Position numbers and translations under genes: made by a program. The notes under the pieces were generated by a model, which ran no database searches, was not told where the DNA came from, and saw only the letters and a list, made by a program, of their open reading frames with translations. A DNA stretch of 64,000 bases, taken from NCBI GenBank assembly GCA_028689025.1, contig JAQTXA010000005.1:100955-164954 (forward strand), in the 5' to 3' direction. This document shows positions 49,707 to 58,128 of the stretch, piece after piece. Within the stretch, counting starts at the first letter, position 1. Every line of letters begins with the position of its first letter. The stretch comes from Aliarcobacter sp. (lineage in GTDB: Bacteria > Campylobacterota > Campylobacteria > Campylobacterales > Arcobacteraceae).

Positions 49707-52310
49707 ATGTCATTGAAAGCGATGGGACTTGGTATCGTAATTGGAGCAGCTGTTTCATCATCTTTTAAATCCTCAATTGGTACCGCAATTAATAGCATAG
49801 GTGGACTTAAAGAAAAGATAAACGGACTCAACTCTCAAAGGGTTGAGCTTCGTAAAATGGACACTGAGTCTTCAAAAATTGAACTTAGAAAAGTTAATGC
49901 GGAGCTTCTAAAGCTCAAAAAAGATGCAATTATTCAGCTGAAATTTGAGACCAAAAAAGAAGAGCTTTTGGCTCAGAAAAACGCTATTTTGGGAGTGCTT
50001 GGAACTGCAATGGTTATCAGGGCTCCCATTATGGCTCAAATGCAAGTCGAGCAAGCTCAAGGCGAAATATCATCTCTTGGCATTAACGAAGCCGGTATCC
50101 AAAAAATCACAAAAGCCGGTCGAGAATTTAGTAATCAGTTTGCCGGTACAACTACAAGCGATTTTATCAAAGCAAGCTACGACATTAAATCCGGTATAGC
50201 CTCTTTATCTGATGAGGGTGTTGCTAAGTTTACGAGTTTAGCAGCGATGACAGCTACTGCGACAAAAGCTTCAACATCTGAAATGACAAAGCTTTTTGCA
50301 CTTGGATATGGAATTTATAGAGACCAGTTTAAAAGTGACTTTGATTTTGGTGAGAAATTCAGTGCAGCAATCTCTACCTCGGTTATGGCATTTAGAACAG
50401 ATGGTGTTGACTTAAGCACAGGCTTATCAACTCTTGGTGCAGTCGCAACAAAATTCGGCGTTAGTTTATCTGAGCAGCTTTCAATTATAGGAAATGCCAA
50501 AGGTGCGTTTAACTCAGCAACTGAAGCCGCAACCAGTTATCGTGCGTTCTTGATGAATGTTGGAAAAGCTCAAGAGAAGCTCGGAGTCCAAATGACAGAC
50601 TCTCAAGGCAAGATGCTTCCTATGTCTCAAATTCTTGAGAGTTTAAAAGATAAGTTTGGAGACTTGGAAAAAGTTGAAAACATGGACAAGCTCAAAGAAG
50701 CTTTCGGAAGTGATGAAGCAGTTAAGATCGTAACCGCTCTTATTGATAAAACAAAAGATTTGACAGCGAGCCAAAAACAGATTAATGATGAGATGGAAAA
50801 AGGCACTAGTATAACCAAGCAAATGGCTGATGCAATGCAAAGAGGTAAGGGGTTTGAGCTGCTTGGTCAGCAAATTGGAAATCTCGGAGCGAGCATAGGA
50901 AAAATATTCATGCCGGCAGCGACTTTACTTGCAAGCGGTATCGGCGTGATGGTAAACGGCGTTGATGGTTTTATCAATACATTTCCCGTTCTTAGCTCTG
51001 TTATCGGCGGTGTTGCAATGGGATTTTTTGGACTTGTCGCAGTCATTAAAATTGCTACGATAACAAAAACACTTTTCCAAATGGCAACAATTGTTTTGAG
51101 GGGCTCATTGCTTGCTCAAATACCGGTCGTAAATGGTCTCAGACTCGCCTTTAACAGATTGAGTCTCACAAAGATGCTGACATCTGCAAAAACTGGAGTT
51201 TTAACAGCTATGCAATGGGCTTACAATACGGCTGCAACTGTTGGAAGTGGTGCATCATTAAAGCTTGGTGCCGCTTTGAGATTTGTTGGCAGTGGCATTG
51301 CTTGGATTGGTAGAGCTTTGTTTGCAAATCCAATCGGCTTGGCAGTTCTCGCAATAGCTGGAGCCGCTTACGCTATTTATACCTACTGGGAACCAATTAA
51401 AGGTTTTTTCTCAAGCGTTTGGAATAGTGTTTTATCGATATTTGGTGCAGCTAAAGACGGGATAAAAATGGCTTTATCTTTTAGCCCTATTGGTTTAATT
51501 GCTATGCACTGGGAGCCAATCAGAGGCTTTTTTGTTTGGGTTTGGAACTCTGTTTTATCCGTATTTGGTCAGGCTTGGACGGCAATCACTGGAGTCCTTG
51601 GCTTTAATCCAATTGGTATCGTCATGCAAAGCTGGGAAGGGATAAAGACTTATTTTATCAATCTATGGCAAGGGCTTGTTGCTGGATTTGTCAAGACATT
51701 TGAGAAAGTCGGAGAGATGTGGGGAAGTGTCAAAAGCTTCTTGGGCTTTGGGGATGACAAAGACACAAAGAAAACCGTCAAGCTGACAAATAATACCCAA
51801 AACATAGGCAGTGAGGTATTTAAAAAAGACGTAAAGGTCACCGAGAGCAAGACAGTGGCTCCAGTCATTAAGCCGATTGCGGTATCGGATAAGGGGTATC
51901 AGGCACCTCAACCAAAACCAATCGCATTATCTGAGTCAAAGAAACAAAGCATAAAACCAGCAAACAACACTGAGGTAAGTGCTGAAGGCGGTTCATCTGC
52001 TGCCAAAAAAACTGCGGCTGCTGTTATGATCGGAGGCTCTCTCGTTGCTGCGCCTCAAAGTATGCCAGCAAGTACCGTAATGCCTAAGACTCACATTGCA
52101 CCGGCTACACAAACAGCTAAAGAGTCAAAGTCTCCACAGCAGTATAAAATCGATGTCACTTTCACCGGAGACATCATCGTCAAAGCTACTGACGGTAAAG
52201 TGGTCGAAGCCGGGCAGTTAAAAAGCAATCTTGAAGACCAGGTTAGAGTTGCTCTTTCAAGGATTAAAGACAGTGCAAAAAATAGAAGTTTTGAAGACGA
52301 GGTGATTTGA
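49707..52310 (+). CDS. Tail tape measure protein (inner)
   Basis: 867 residues. Coiled-coil N-terminus (RVELRKMDTESSKIELRKVN), TP901-type core (GDLEKVENMDKLKEAFGSDE), several hydrophobic segments (~360-500), repeats of the form YWEPIKGFFSSVWNSVLSIF / HWEPIRGFFVWVWNSVLSVF, and a Lys/Pro/Ala-rich end. Its length sets the tail length. The next gene (U) begins on its last base. Confidence 0.9.
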   Translation: MSLKAMGLGIVIGAAVSSSFKSSIGTAINSIGGLKEKINGLNSQRVELRKMDTESSKIELRKVNAELLKLKKDAIIQLKFETKKEELLAQKNAILGVLGTAMVIRAPIMAQMQVEQAQGEISSLGINEAGIQKITKAGREFSNQFAGTTTSDFIKASYDIKSGIASLSDEGVAKFTSLAAMTATATKASTSEMTKLFALGYGIYRDQFKSDFDFGEKFSAAISTSVMAFRTDGVDLSTGLSTLGAVATKFGVSLSEQLSIIGNAKGAFNSATEAATSYRAFLMNVGKAQEKLGVQMTDSQGKMLPMSQILESLKDKFGDLEKVENMDKLKEAFGSDEAVKIVTALIDKTKDLTASQKQINDEMEKGTSITKQMADAMQRGKGFELLGQQIGNLGASIGKIFMPAATLLASGIGVMVNGVDGFINTFPVLSSVIGGVAMGFFGLVAVIKIATITKTLFQMATIVLRGSLLAQIPVVNGLRLAFNRLSLTKMLTSAKTGVLTAMQWAYNTAATVGSGASLKLGAALRFVGSGIAWIGRALFANPIGLAVLAIAGAAYAIYTYWEPIKGFFSSVWNSVLSIFGAAKDGIKMALSFSPIGLIAMHWEPIRGFFVWVWNSVLSVFGQAWTAITGVLGFNPIGIVMQSWEGIKTYFINLWQGLVAGFVKTFEKVGEMWGSVKSFLGFGDDKDTKKTVKLTNNTQNIGSEVFKKDVKVTESKTVAPVIKPIAVSDKGYQAPQPKPIALSESKKQSIKPANNTEVSAEGGSSAAKKTAAAVMIGGSLVAAPQSMPASTVMPKTHIAPATQTAKESKSPQQYKIDVTFTGDIIVKATDGKVVEAGQLKSNLEDQVRVALSRIKDSAKNRSFEDEVI

Positions 52311-52684
52311 TGTTTTACGCAATGATAGGAGAGTATCAGCTGGAGCTCACGAAGCATCAGCTTGATGAGCTTTCATACTCACTTGAGTTTGGTTGGAAAA
52401 AGATTGATCGTCTTGCAACACTACCGGCTTTTCAGTCTGTCAATGAATATTCGGAAACGATAGAGCTCAAGGCTTCTTTGATTATGCAAAAGCAAAGCGT
52501 GCTTGATGAGTTCATACAGACCGCAAAAGAGAAAAAGCCTCTTTTTATGGTGCTTGGATACGGCAAGGTAATCGGAAATGTATTGGTGCAGTCTATTCAG
52601 GTTACAAGTAGAGACTTTGTGCGAGACGGCAAGGCTGTCAAGCGTGATGTATCAATCTCACTGGCAAGGTATTACGATGCTTAG
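52310..52684 (+). CDS. Tail protein U (P2 gpU-like, inner)
   Basis: 124 residues from ATG 52310, overlapping the tape-measure TGA. SLEFGWKKIDRLATLPAFQS and the KPLFMVLGYGKVIGN strand match P2 gpU. It is a baseplate hub or tail-tip factor. Colinear with 57563. Confidence 0.8.
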   Translation: MFYAMIGEYQLELTKHQLDELSYSLEFGWKKIDRLATLPAFQSVNEYSETIELKASLIMQKQSVLDEFIQTAKEKKPLFMVLGYGKVIGNVLVQSIQVTSRDFVRDGKAVKRDVSISLARYYDA

Positions 52685-52880
52685 ATATATAGCAAATGAT
52701 GGCGATAGATTAGACAAAATCATTTATGACAATTACAAGACGCTTGATGTTTTTAAGTCGGTTATGGATGTTAATAAACATATATACGGCAAGACAATAC
52801 TTGACGCTGGAGATATTGTCTATCTACCGACAATAGAAAATCAAATCAAAGTAAAAGAGCTTAAATCACTATGGAATTGA
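52677..52880 (+). CDS. Tail protein X (P2 gpX-like, LysM-type, inner)
   Basis: 67 residues from ATG 52677 (upstream codons of the open frame lie inside U). MLRYIANDGDRLDKIIYDNY and ILDAGDIVYLPTIE show the LysM-like gpX fold. Overlaps U by 8 bp and D by 10 bp. Confidence 0.85.
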   Translation: MLRYIANDGDRLDKIIYDNYKTLDVFKSVMDVNKHIYGKTILDAGDIVYLPTIENQIKVKELKSLWN

Positions 52881-53818
52881 CACCAATTTTCGCCATTCAG
52901 GCAAACGGTACCGATGTTACCGGTCATATCGCCAAGAACCTTATTGATTTACAATTTAAAGATGAGGACGGGAATGTTAGTGATGAGCTGACAATCAATG
53001 TTTATGGAGACTTCCAGCGTCCAAAGTATCAAGATGAGCTCAAGCTTTGGCTTGGCTACAAAGAAAGCGGTGTTTTTTATTGCGGTCTCTTTAAGGTGCA
53101 GACCAGCGAGCGAACCGACAACCATATACTCAAAATAACTGCAACCGGTGCGGACTTTGGTGACTCTATAAAGCAAAAGAAGAGTCGAAGTTTTGAGAAG
53201 ATGAGTGTTAAGGCTTTGTGCGAGCAAATAGCATCTCACAACGGTCTTACGCTTAATAGTGACTATGATGATGTCTTCATCTCTCATCAGGCTCAAAACA
53301 ATGAAAGCGACTTGCATTTTTTAAAGCGACTCGCTGGAGAGCTTAATGCGATTTTTAGCATAAAAAATAATGTCCTGGTCTTTCTGAAGAAACAAAAAGA
53401 CGGCAAAAAGAATGATGCGCTCCCTGAGTTCTTTATTGACGCAAACAAAGTCTCAGGTCTTACCATAAAGCACTCAAATAAGCTTTTGTACTACTCTTGC
53501 AAAGCTGTTTGGCACGACACAAAAGACAATGTAAAAAAGGAAGTTGTTGTCGGTTCAGGTGCTCCTCAATTAGTCCTCGAGGGAAGTTTCAAGGATAAAG
53601 TAGACGCAAAGATAAAAGCAGAGGCGAAGCTTCAAAAAGCAAATCAAGGCATAAAATCAGGCTCATTCTCATGTGCTGGCGTTGAGATATATGCCGGAGG
53701 CAAGTTGACTCTATCAAATACATTAGGAGGTGAAGACGATGAAACTTACAGCATAAAAAGCGTGAGCCACACATTTTCGTCAAGTGGCTGGGAAACATCC
53801 GTAGAATTTGAAAATTAA
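52871..53818 (+). CDS. Late control/hub protein D (P2 gpD-like, inner)
   Basis: 315 residues. DEDGNVSDELTINVYGDFQR, NNESDLHFLKRLAGELNAIF and SVSHTFSSSGWETSVEFEN are gpD-type hub landmarks. It forms the central baseplate hub holding the spike V. Homologue at 58122. Confidence 0.88.
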   Translation: MELTPIFAIQANGTDVTGHIAKNLIDLQFKDEDGNVSDELTINVYGDFQRPKYQDELKLWLGYKESGVFYCGLFKVQTSERTDNHILKITATGADFGDSIKQKKSRSFEKMSVKALCEQIASHNGLTLNSDYDDVFISHQAQNNESDLHFLKRLAGELNAIFSIKNNVLVFLKKQKDGKKNDALPEFFIDANKVSGLTIKHSNKLLYYSCKAVWHDTKDNVKKEVVVGSGAPQLVLEGSFKDKVDAKIKAEAKLQKANQGIKSGSFSCAGVEIYAGGKLTLSNTLGGEDDETYSIKSVSHTFSSSGWETSVEFEN

Positions 53819-53827
53819 CTAAGCGAG

Positions 53828-53861
53828 AAGCAGCCACACCCTCAACTCCTCATGGCTGCTT
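53828..53861 (+). terminator. Hairpin after the tail operon
   Basis: AAGCAGCCA and TGGCTGCTT form a perfect 9-bp stem around 16 bases, 10 bp after the D stop. The T-run is short (TTTGAC), so termination is possible but not certain. It separates the tail operon from the methyltransferase. Confidence 0.5.
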
Positions 53862-53910
53862 TGACTATATCGGCATTTGCGCCGTTAATCTTTATCAATG
53901 AGGAGTACAC

Positions 53911-54705
53911 ATGAACACTACAAATAAACAGCTCAAGGCACCTTTCGGTTGGGTCGGCGGTAAGTCGAAACTTGCAAAAGACATCGTTGCAGCAATGCCG
54001 GATCATAGGCTATATGTTGAAGTCTTTGGAGGCGCATTAAATGTTCTTTATGCAAAACCAAAGCCTACCGGAACAAAGCAAGCAGAGGTCGTCAATGACA
54101 TCAACGGAGACCTTATCAATCTGCACCGAATGATACAAACTCAGCCTCAAACACTCTCGTTCTATCTCAATAACATGCTTATAAGCCGTGCTATATTCGA
54201 CGGCATCAAAAAAGGCTTTTATCGCCCACGCAATAAGATAGAGAGAGCGGCTTATTATTTCTACCAGTTGACTCAAAGCTTTGGCTCAAAAGGAGATAAC
54301 TTTGCTATGTCTGCCAAGAGTAGAAAGCCTAAAAACATTTATAAAAGCTTTCAGGTGTGGAGCTCTCGTCTCAAGATGGTTACTATTGAGAATATGAGCT
54401 TTGAAGAGCTAATCCGAACCTATGACAGCGATGACGCTTTCTTTTATTGTGACCCGCCTTATGTTGACACTGAGTCATATTATAAGAACACTGGAGGCTT
54501 TGGTCATGCAGAGCATGAAAAACTTGCAAGCGCACTGGCAAAAGCAAAAGGAAAGTTCCTTGTATCATATAATGATTGTCAGCTGGTTAGAGAGCTATAT
54601 AAGGAGTTCACTATCACAAAGACCAAAGCGATTGATTATACACTTGGTGCGAATGTGTCCGGGGTTAAGAAAAGCGTTCAAGAAGTCTTTATAACTAACT
54701 ATTAA
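53911..54705 (+). CDS. DNA adenine methyltransferase (Dam/D12 class)
   Basis: 264 residues, AGGAG before the ATG. SAM-binding APFGWVGGKSKLAKDIVAAM and YVEVFGGALNVLYAK, and the catalytic DPPY (181-184 in FYCDPPYVDTESYY), define a D12-class N6-adenine methylase. As the last gene at the right end it holds the place of mom in Mu, the anti-restriction modification locus, although it is a different enzyme. Likely protects phage DNA or alters host expression. Confidence 0.9.
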   Translation: MNTTNKQLKAPFGWVGGKSKLAKDIVAAMPDHRLYVEVFGGALNVLYAKPKPTGTKQAEVVNDINGDLINLHRMIQTQPQTLSFYLNNMLISRAIFDGIKKGFYRPRNKIERAAYYFYQLTQSFGSKGDNFAMSAKSRKPKNIYKSFQVWSSRLKMVTIENMSFEELIRTYDSDDAFFYCDPPYVDTESYYKNTGGFGHAEHEKLASALAKAKGKFLVSYNDCQLVRELYKEFTITKTKAIDYTLGANVSGVKKSVQEVFITNY

Positions 54706-54819
54706 ATACCATTTAAACGGTGTTTAATTTCGCACATAGAATGAAAGTATCCGACCCGTTTTAAAGGTTGGACTTTCATTTTAAATACAAAATACTATCA
54801 TTTCAAAAACCGTTTTACA
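54706..54819. promoter_or_regulatory. Right end of the Mu-like prophage: transposase sites
   Basis: Reading inward from 54819: TGTAAAACGG, TGAAATGATAGT (complement 54794-54805, identical to the left-end copy), then AATGAAAGT motifs facing each other (54741-54749 and complement of 54769-54777) and TTTAAACGG at 54712-54720. These fit R-end binding sites of a MuA-type transposase. Confidence 0.7.
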
Positions 54820-54826
54820 GTAAAAG

Positions 54827-55170
54827 ATGAAAGATATAACATTAGCAAATGGTAAAACTGTACAAATGAGAGAACCAAAGGTAAGAGATATGAGAATATC
54901 TCAAGAGGCAAAAACTGATGCAGAACAAGAAATTAAATTAATTGGTAATTTAACAAATATGACAATGGATGAAATTGATGAGTTATCTTTAAAAGATTAC
55001 ACTTCATTGCAAACGGCGTTAAAAAGTTTTTTGTAATAACCTGGGAAGATGCAAGAAAAGGTATAGCTATGATAGGTTATACCTTTTCTTTTGGATATGA
55101 AGAAATCTTAGGAATGGATTTAAATGATTTCTTCTATTTTGTAAAGGAATGTAAGGATTATAAAAAATGA
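54827..55170 (+). CDS. Tail assembly chaperone E and frameshift product E-E' (outer)
   Basis: E alone is 69 residues (54827-55036; REPKVRDMRISQEAKTDAEQ resembles the inner E REPKVRDMRAV). T-TTT-TTG at 55027-55033 is in phase for -1 slippage; the shifted frame runs 45 codons to TGA 55168-55170, overlapping the tape-measure ATG. Its native ribosome site (AAGG) was moved 33.9 kb away by the Mu-like insertion, leaving only AGTAAAAG before the ATG, so translation is probably poor now. Confidence 0.82.
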
Positions 55171-57563
55171 AAACCTTCGCTTTAGGTATTACCATTGGTG
55201 CTGTTTTTGGTGGAGCTAATGCTTTTGGTTCTGCACTAAAAAGTACAAATATGCTTAATTCCAAATTACAAGAGCTGAAAGACAAACGAATTGATTTGGG
55301 CAGTAAATTTGGAAAAGCTTCAAATGAAGCTACTAAATTAAATTCTACAATTATTGGGCTTACTAGAAATATTAAACTGATGGATAAAAGCTTTAATTTA
55401 GATAAAGGGCTTAGTGAATATAGAAAAAAATTTAAAGAAAGCTTTGTAGATAAATTAGCTCTTGGAACTTCTATTGTAATGCCTTTTAAAGTAGCAATAG
55501 ATTTTGAATCAGCAATGGCTGATGTAAAAAAAGTAGTTGATTTTGCAAATGATTTAGAGTTTAAAGATTTTGAAAAGAGTTTATTAAGTTTATCTCAAAC
55601 TATTCCTTTAAGCGCAACAGAATTAGCAACAATAAGTGCAAGTGGTGGTCAATTAGGTATAGCAAAAGAAAACTTACTTGAATTTACGGTAACAGTTGCA
55701 AAGATGAGTACAGCCTTTGATATGAATGCTGAACATGCAGGTGATAGCATAGCTAAACTTATGAATATATATGGATTAAGTCAATCTCAAATAGTTGAAT
55801 TAGGCGATAGTATAAACCATTTAAGTGATACTAGCGCTTCAAAAGCTTCTGATGTAGTAGAAACACTTGGTCGTATAGGTGGAATAGCTAAAATATTTGG
55901 TTTAACTACAGTTCAAGCAGGTGCATTAAGTAGTGCTTTTTTATCACTTGGAAAACCGCCAGAAGTTGCAGCAACAGCAATAAATGCATTATTATTAAAA
56001 CTTCAAACAGCAGAAAAACAACCAAAATCCTTTGGAGAAGGGTTAAAATATATAGGAATGTCTGCTAAACAATTAAAAATGAATATAGAAGATGATGCAC
56101 AAGGTGCATTAATTGGATTTTTAGAGACTTTAAAAGAAATTCCAAAAGAAGATCAAATGGGTGTTTTATCTGATTTATTTGGTGCTGAATATAGTGATGA
56201 TATTGCATTATTAGTTGGTGGATTAGAAAATTATACAAAAGCTTTAGATAGTGTAGCTGATAAAACTAAGTATCTTGGAAGCATGAATAAAGAATTTGAA
56301 ACTAGAAGTAAAACATCTGCAAATAATTTAAAATTATTGGGTAATACTATTACAAAAATAGCTATTAATTTTGGAACACTTTTACTACCTGCTTTAAATA
56401 GTGTAATTGCACCACTTAGAGTTATTGGCGATTTTGTTGGTGATTTTGTAGTTGCCTTTCCAAATCTTAGTAGAGTTTTAGGAATAGCGGTAGTTGGAGC
56501 TATAGCTCTATCACTTTCTTTTAGTGCAATAGGGTTTATGAGTAGTTTTGTTATTACAGGTCTTTTAAGTCTAGGTAGAGCGCTAATTGTTCTAAACAGC
56601 ATATTTTTAGCAAATCCAATTGGAGTTGCAATTGCAGCAATTGGTTTAGCAGTAGGTTTAATCTATATTTATTGGGAACCGATAAAAGCTTTTTTTATTG
56701 ATTTATGGGCAGATGTTAGCAATATTTTTAGTAATACCTGGAATGGTATAAAAAGTACAATTAGTATATTTTCAGATGTAATAGGAAATATATTTATTTC
56801 TGTATGGTCTGGGGTAACTAATTTATTTTCTAATATTTGGAATGGTATAAAAAATATTTTTTCTTCATCAATATATGTGATTAAAACTTATTTAGGTTGG
56901 ACTCCAATTGGTATGATAATGAACAACTGGGGCGTAATAACTTATTTTTTCACAAACCTTTGGGATGGAGTTATTCAAATCTTTAGCAATGCCTGGACTG
57001 GAATTAAAAATATAGTTACTGATGTTTCTAATATAGCCAAAAGCATAATTGTATCTATATGGTCTCCAATAGAAAATTTCTTTAGTTCTTTATGGAATAG
57101 TGTGACTGCAATATTTATTAGCACCTGGGAAAATATAAAAAATAGTTTCATTGGTGTTGTTGAATTTATTAAAAAACCTTTTGAGGACTTCTTTAATTGG
57201 CTAGCAAGTAAATTTCAATGGATAAATGAACTAATAAGTAATACCCTTGGGGCATTAGCAAACATTGGAACTACGATAGGCAATAAAGCTGTTGAAATGG
57301 GTAGCGTAATAGGTGATGGTTTAAAATCAGCAAGTCAATTTTTTACAATTGATCACAAAGCAAATAAACCTGCAGAAAATGAATCAAAGTTAAATTATAC
57401 ACCCTTACCTATTGATAAAAAAGATGTAGTTAATAAAGATGTTCAGCAAACAAATCACATTCAAGTTACTGTAAATAATCCATCAAGTACAGTTGATGTT
57501 CAAAAAGGTGTAACAAATGCTTTGGCAAAAAAAACTAATTCACTAAATGATGAGGAATTATAA
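55167..57563 (+). CDS. Tail tape measure protein (outer)
   Basis: 798 residues. N-terminal coiled coil, TP901-type core (VDFANDLEFKDFEKSLLSLS, ISASGGQLGIAKENLLEFTV), hydrophobic segments (420-500), and the repeated aromatic pattern IYWEPIKAFFIDLWADVSNI, also seen in the inner tape measure. Length similar to the inner one, so the two tails should be similar in length. Confidence 0.9.
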   Translation: MKTFALGITIGAVFGGANAFGSALKSTNMLNSKLQELKDKRIDLGSKFGKASNEATKLNSTIIGLTRNIKLMDKSFNLDKGLSEYRKKFKESFVDKLALGTSIVMPFKVAIDFESAMADVKKVVDFANDLEFKDFEKSLLSLSQTIPLSATELATISASGGQLGIAKENLLEFTVTVAKMSTAFDMNAEHAGDSIAKLMNIYGLSQSQIVELGDSINHLSDTSASKASDVVETLGRIGGIAKIFGLTTVQAGALSSAFLSLGKPPEVAATAINALLLKLQTAEKQPKSFGEGLKYIGMSAKQLKMNIEDDAQGALIGFLETLKEIPKEDQMGVLSDLFGAEYSDDIALLVGGLENYTKALDSVADKTKYLGSMNKEFETRSKTSANNLKLLGNTITKIAINFGTLLLPALNSVIAPLRVIGDFVGDFVVAFPNLSRVLGIAVVGAIALSLSFSAIGFMSSFVITGLLSLGRALIVLNSIFLANPIGVAIAAIGLAVGLIYIYWEPIKAFFIDLWADVSNIFSNTWNGIKSTISIFSDVIGNIFISVWSGVTNLFSNIWNGIKNIFSSSIYVIKTYLGWTPIGMIMNNWGVITYFFTNLWDGVIQIFSNAWTGIKNIVTDVSNIAKSIIVSIWSPIENFFSSLWNSVTAIFISTWENIKNSFIGVVEFIKKPFEDFFNWLASKFQWINELISNTLGALANIGTTIGNKAVEMGSVIGDGLKSASQFFTIDHKANKPAENESKLNYTPLPIDKKDVVNKDVQQTNHIQVTVNNPSSTVDVQKGVTNALAKKTNSLNDEEL

Positions 57564-57934
57564 TGTTAGCAATGATTGATGATTATGAATTTGATGTAAG
57601 CAAAACAAGTTATGATGAATTTGAAAGCAGAATAACATATTTCTTTGCTACACATCAAAATTTAGGCGGTTTTGATACATATCAAAACACAGGAAGACAT
57701 GAAGAACAAATTTTATTAAAAGGCACTTTGATTTGTAAAAGTCAAAAACAATTAAATGCGTTTGAAAAAATGGCAGCTAGAAAAAGAGCAGTAACTATGG
57801 CTTTTTCAAATGGTAAAGCATTTGAAATTCTTATTTTTTCATTGAATAAGAAAAGGAATAATTTTTTAAATACAGGTGAATTTTTAAAACAAGAATACCA
57901 AATAGATTTACAAGTTATAGGTGGTTCAAAATGA
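57563..57934 (+). CDS. Tail protein U (outer)
   Basis: 123 residues, start overlapping the tape-measure stop by one base. Similar order and size to the inner U; MLAMIDDYEFDVSKTSYDEF and RKRAVTMAFSNGKAFEILIF match gpU. Confidence 0.75.
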   Translation: MLAMIDDYEFDVSKTSYDEFESRITYFFATHQNLGGFDTYQNTGRHEEQILLKGTLICKSQKQLNAFEKMAARKRAVTMAFSNGKAFEILIFSLNKKRNNFLNTGEFLKQEYQIDLQVIGGSK

Positions 57935-58128
57935 AAGAACTTACTGCTAAAAATGGAGAAAGGTTAGATGAAATAGTTTTTAGAGAATATGGAACACTTG
58001 ATTTCTTTGAAAAAGTTTTATCTGAAAATCAAAAACTATCAAAAAAAATATTTTTAGATGAATCAGACATTATTTATTTACCTGAAATAATGATAGTTTC
58101 AAGCAAAAAACAGGAAACCCTATGGTAA
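57931..58128 (+). CDS. Tail protein X (outer)
   Basis: 65 residues. NGERLDEIVFREYGTLDFFE and FLDESDIIYLPE match the inner X and the LysM-like gpX family. Overlaps U by 4 bp and D by 7 bp. Confidence 0.8.
   Translation: MKELTAKNGERLDEIVFREYGTLDFFEKVLSENQKLSKKIFLDESDIIYLPEIMIVSSKKQETLW

Larger units (their letters stand above)
20954..54819 (+). mobile_element. Mu-like transposable prophage nested in the outer prophage
   Basis: 33,866 bp. It begins TGTAAGGGGG and ends CGTTTTACA, so both ends read TGTAA inward, and it is flanked by the perfect 5-bp direct repeat GTAAA (20949-20953 and 54820-54824). TGAAATGATAGT sits 14 bases inside both ends in inverted orientation (20968-20979 and complement of 54794-54805). 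It encodes MuA, MuB, GemA, Mor and Mu-type head genes. G+C is visibly higher than in its flanks. Removing it and one GTAAA leaves tube-stop, AAAAAGGTAAAAG, ATG of the E gene, restoring a Shine-Dalgarno. Confidence 0.96.

Noticed and set aside
20949-54824. Composite transposon or genomic island instead of a phage
   Set aside because: The 5-bp duplication and TG/CA ends fit Mu, and a full set of Mu-like replication, head, tail and lysis genes lies between them.
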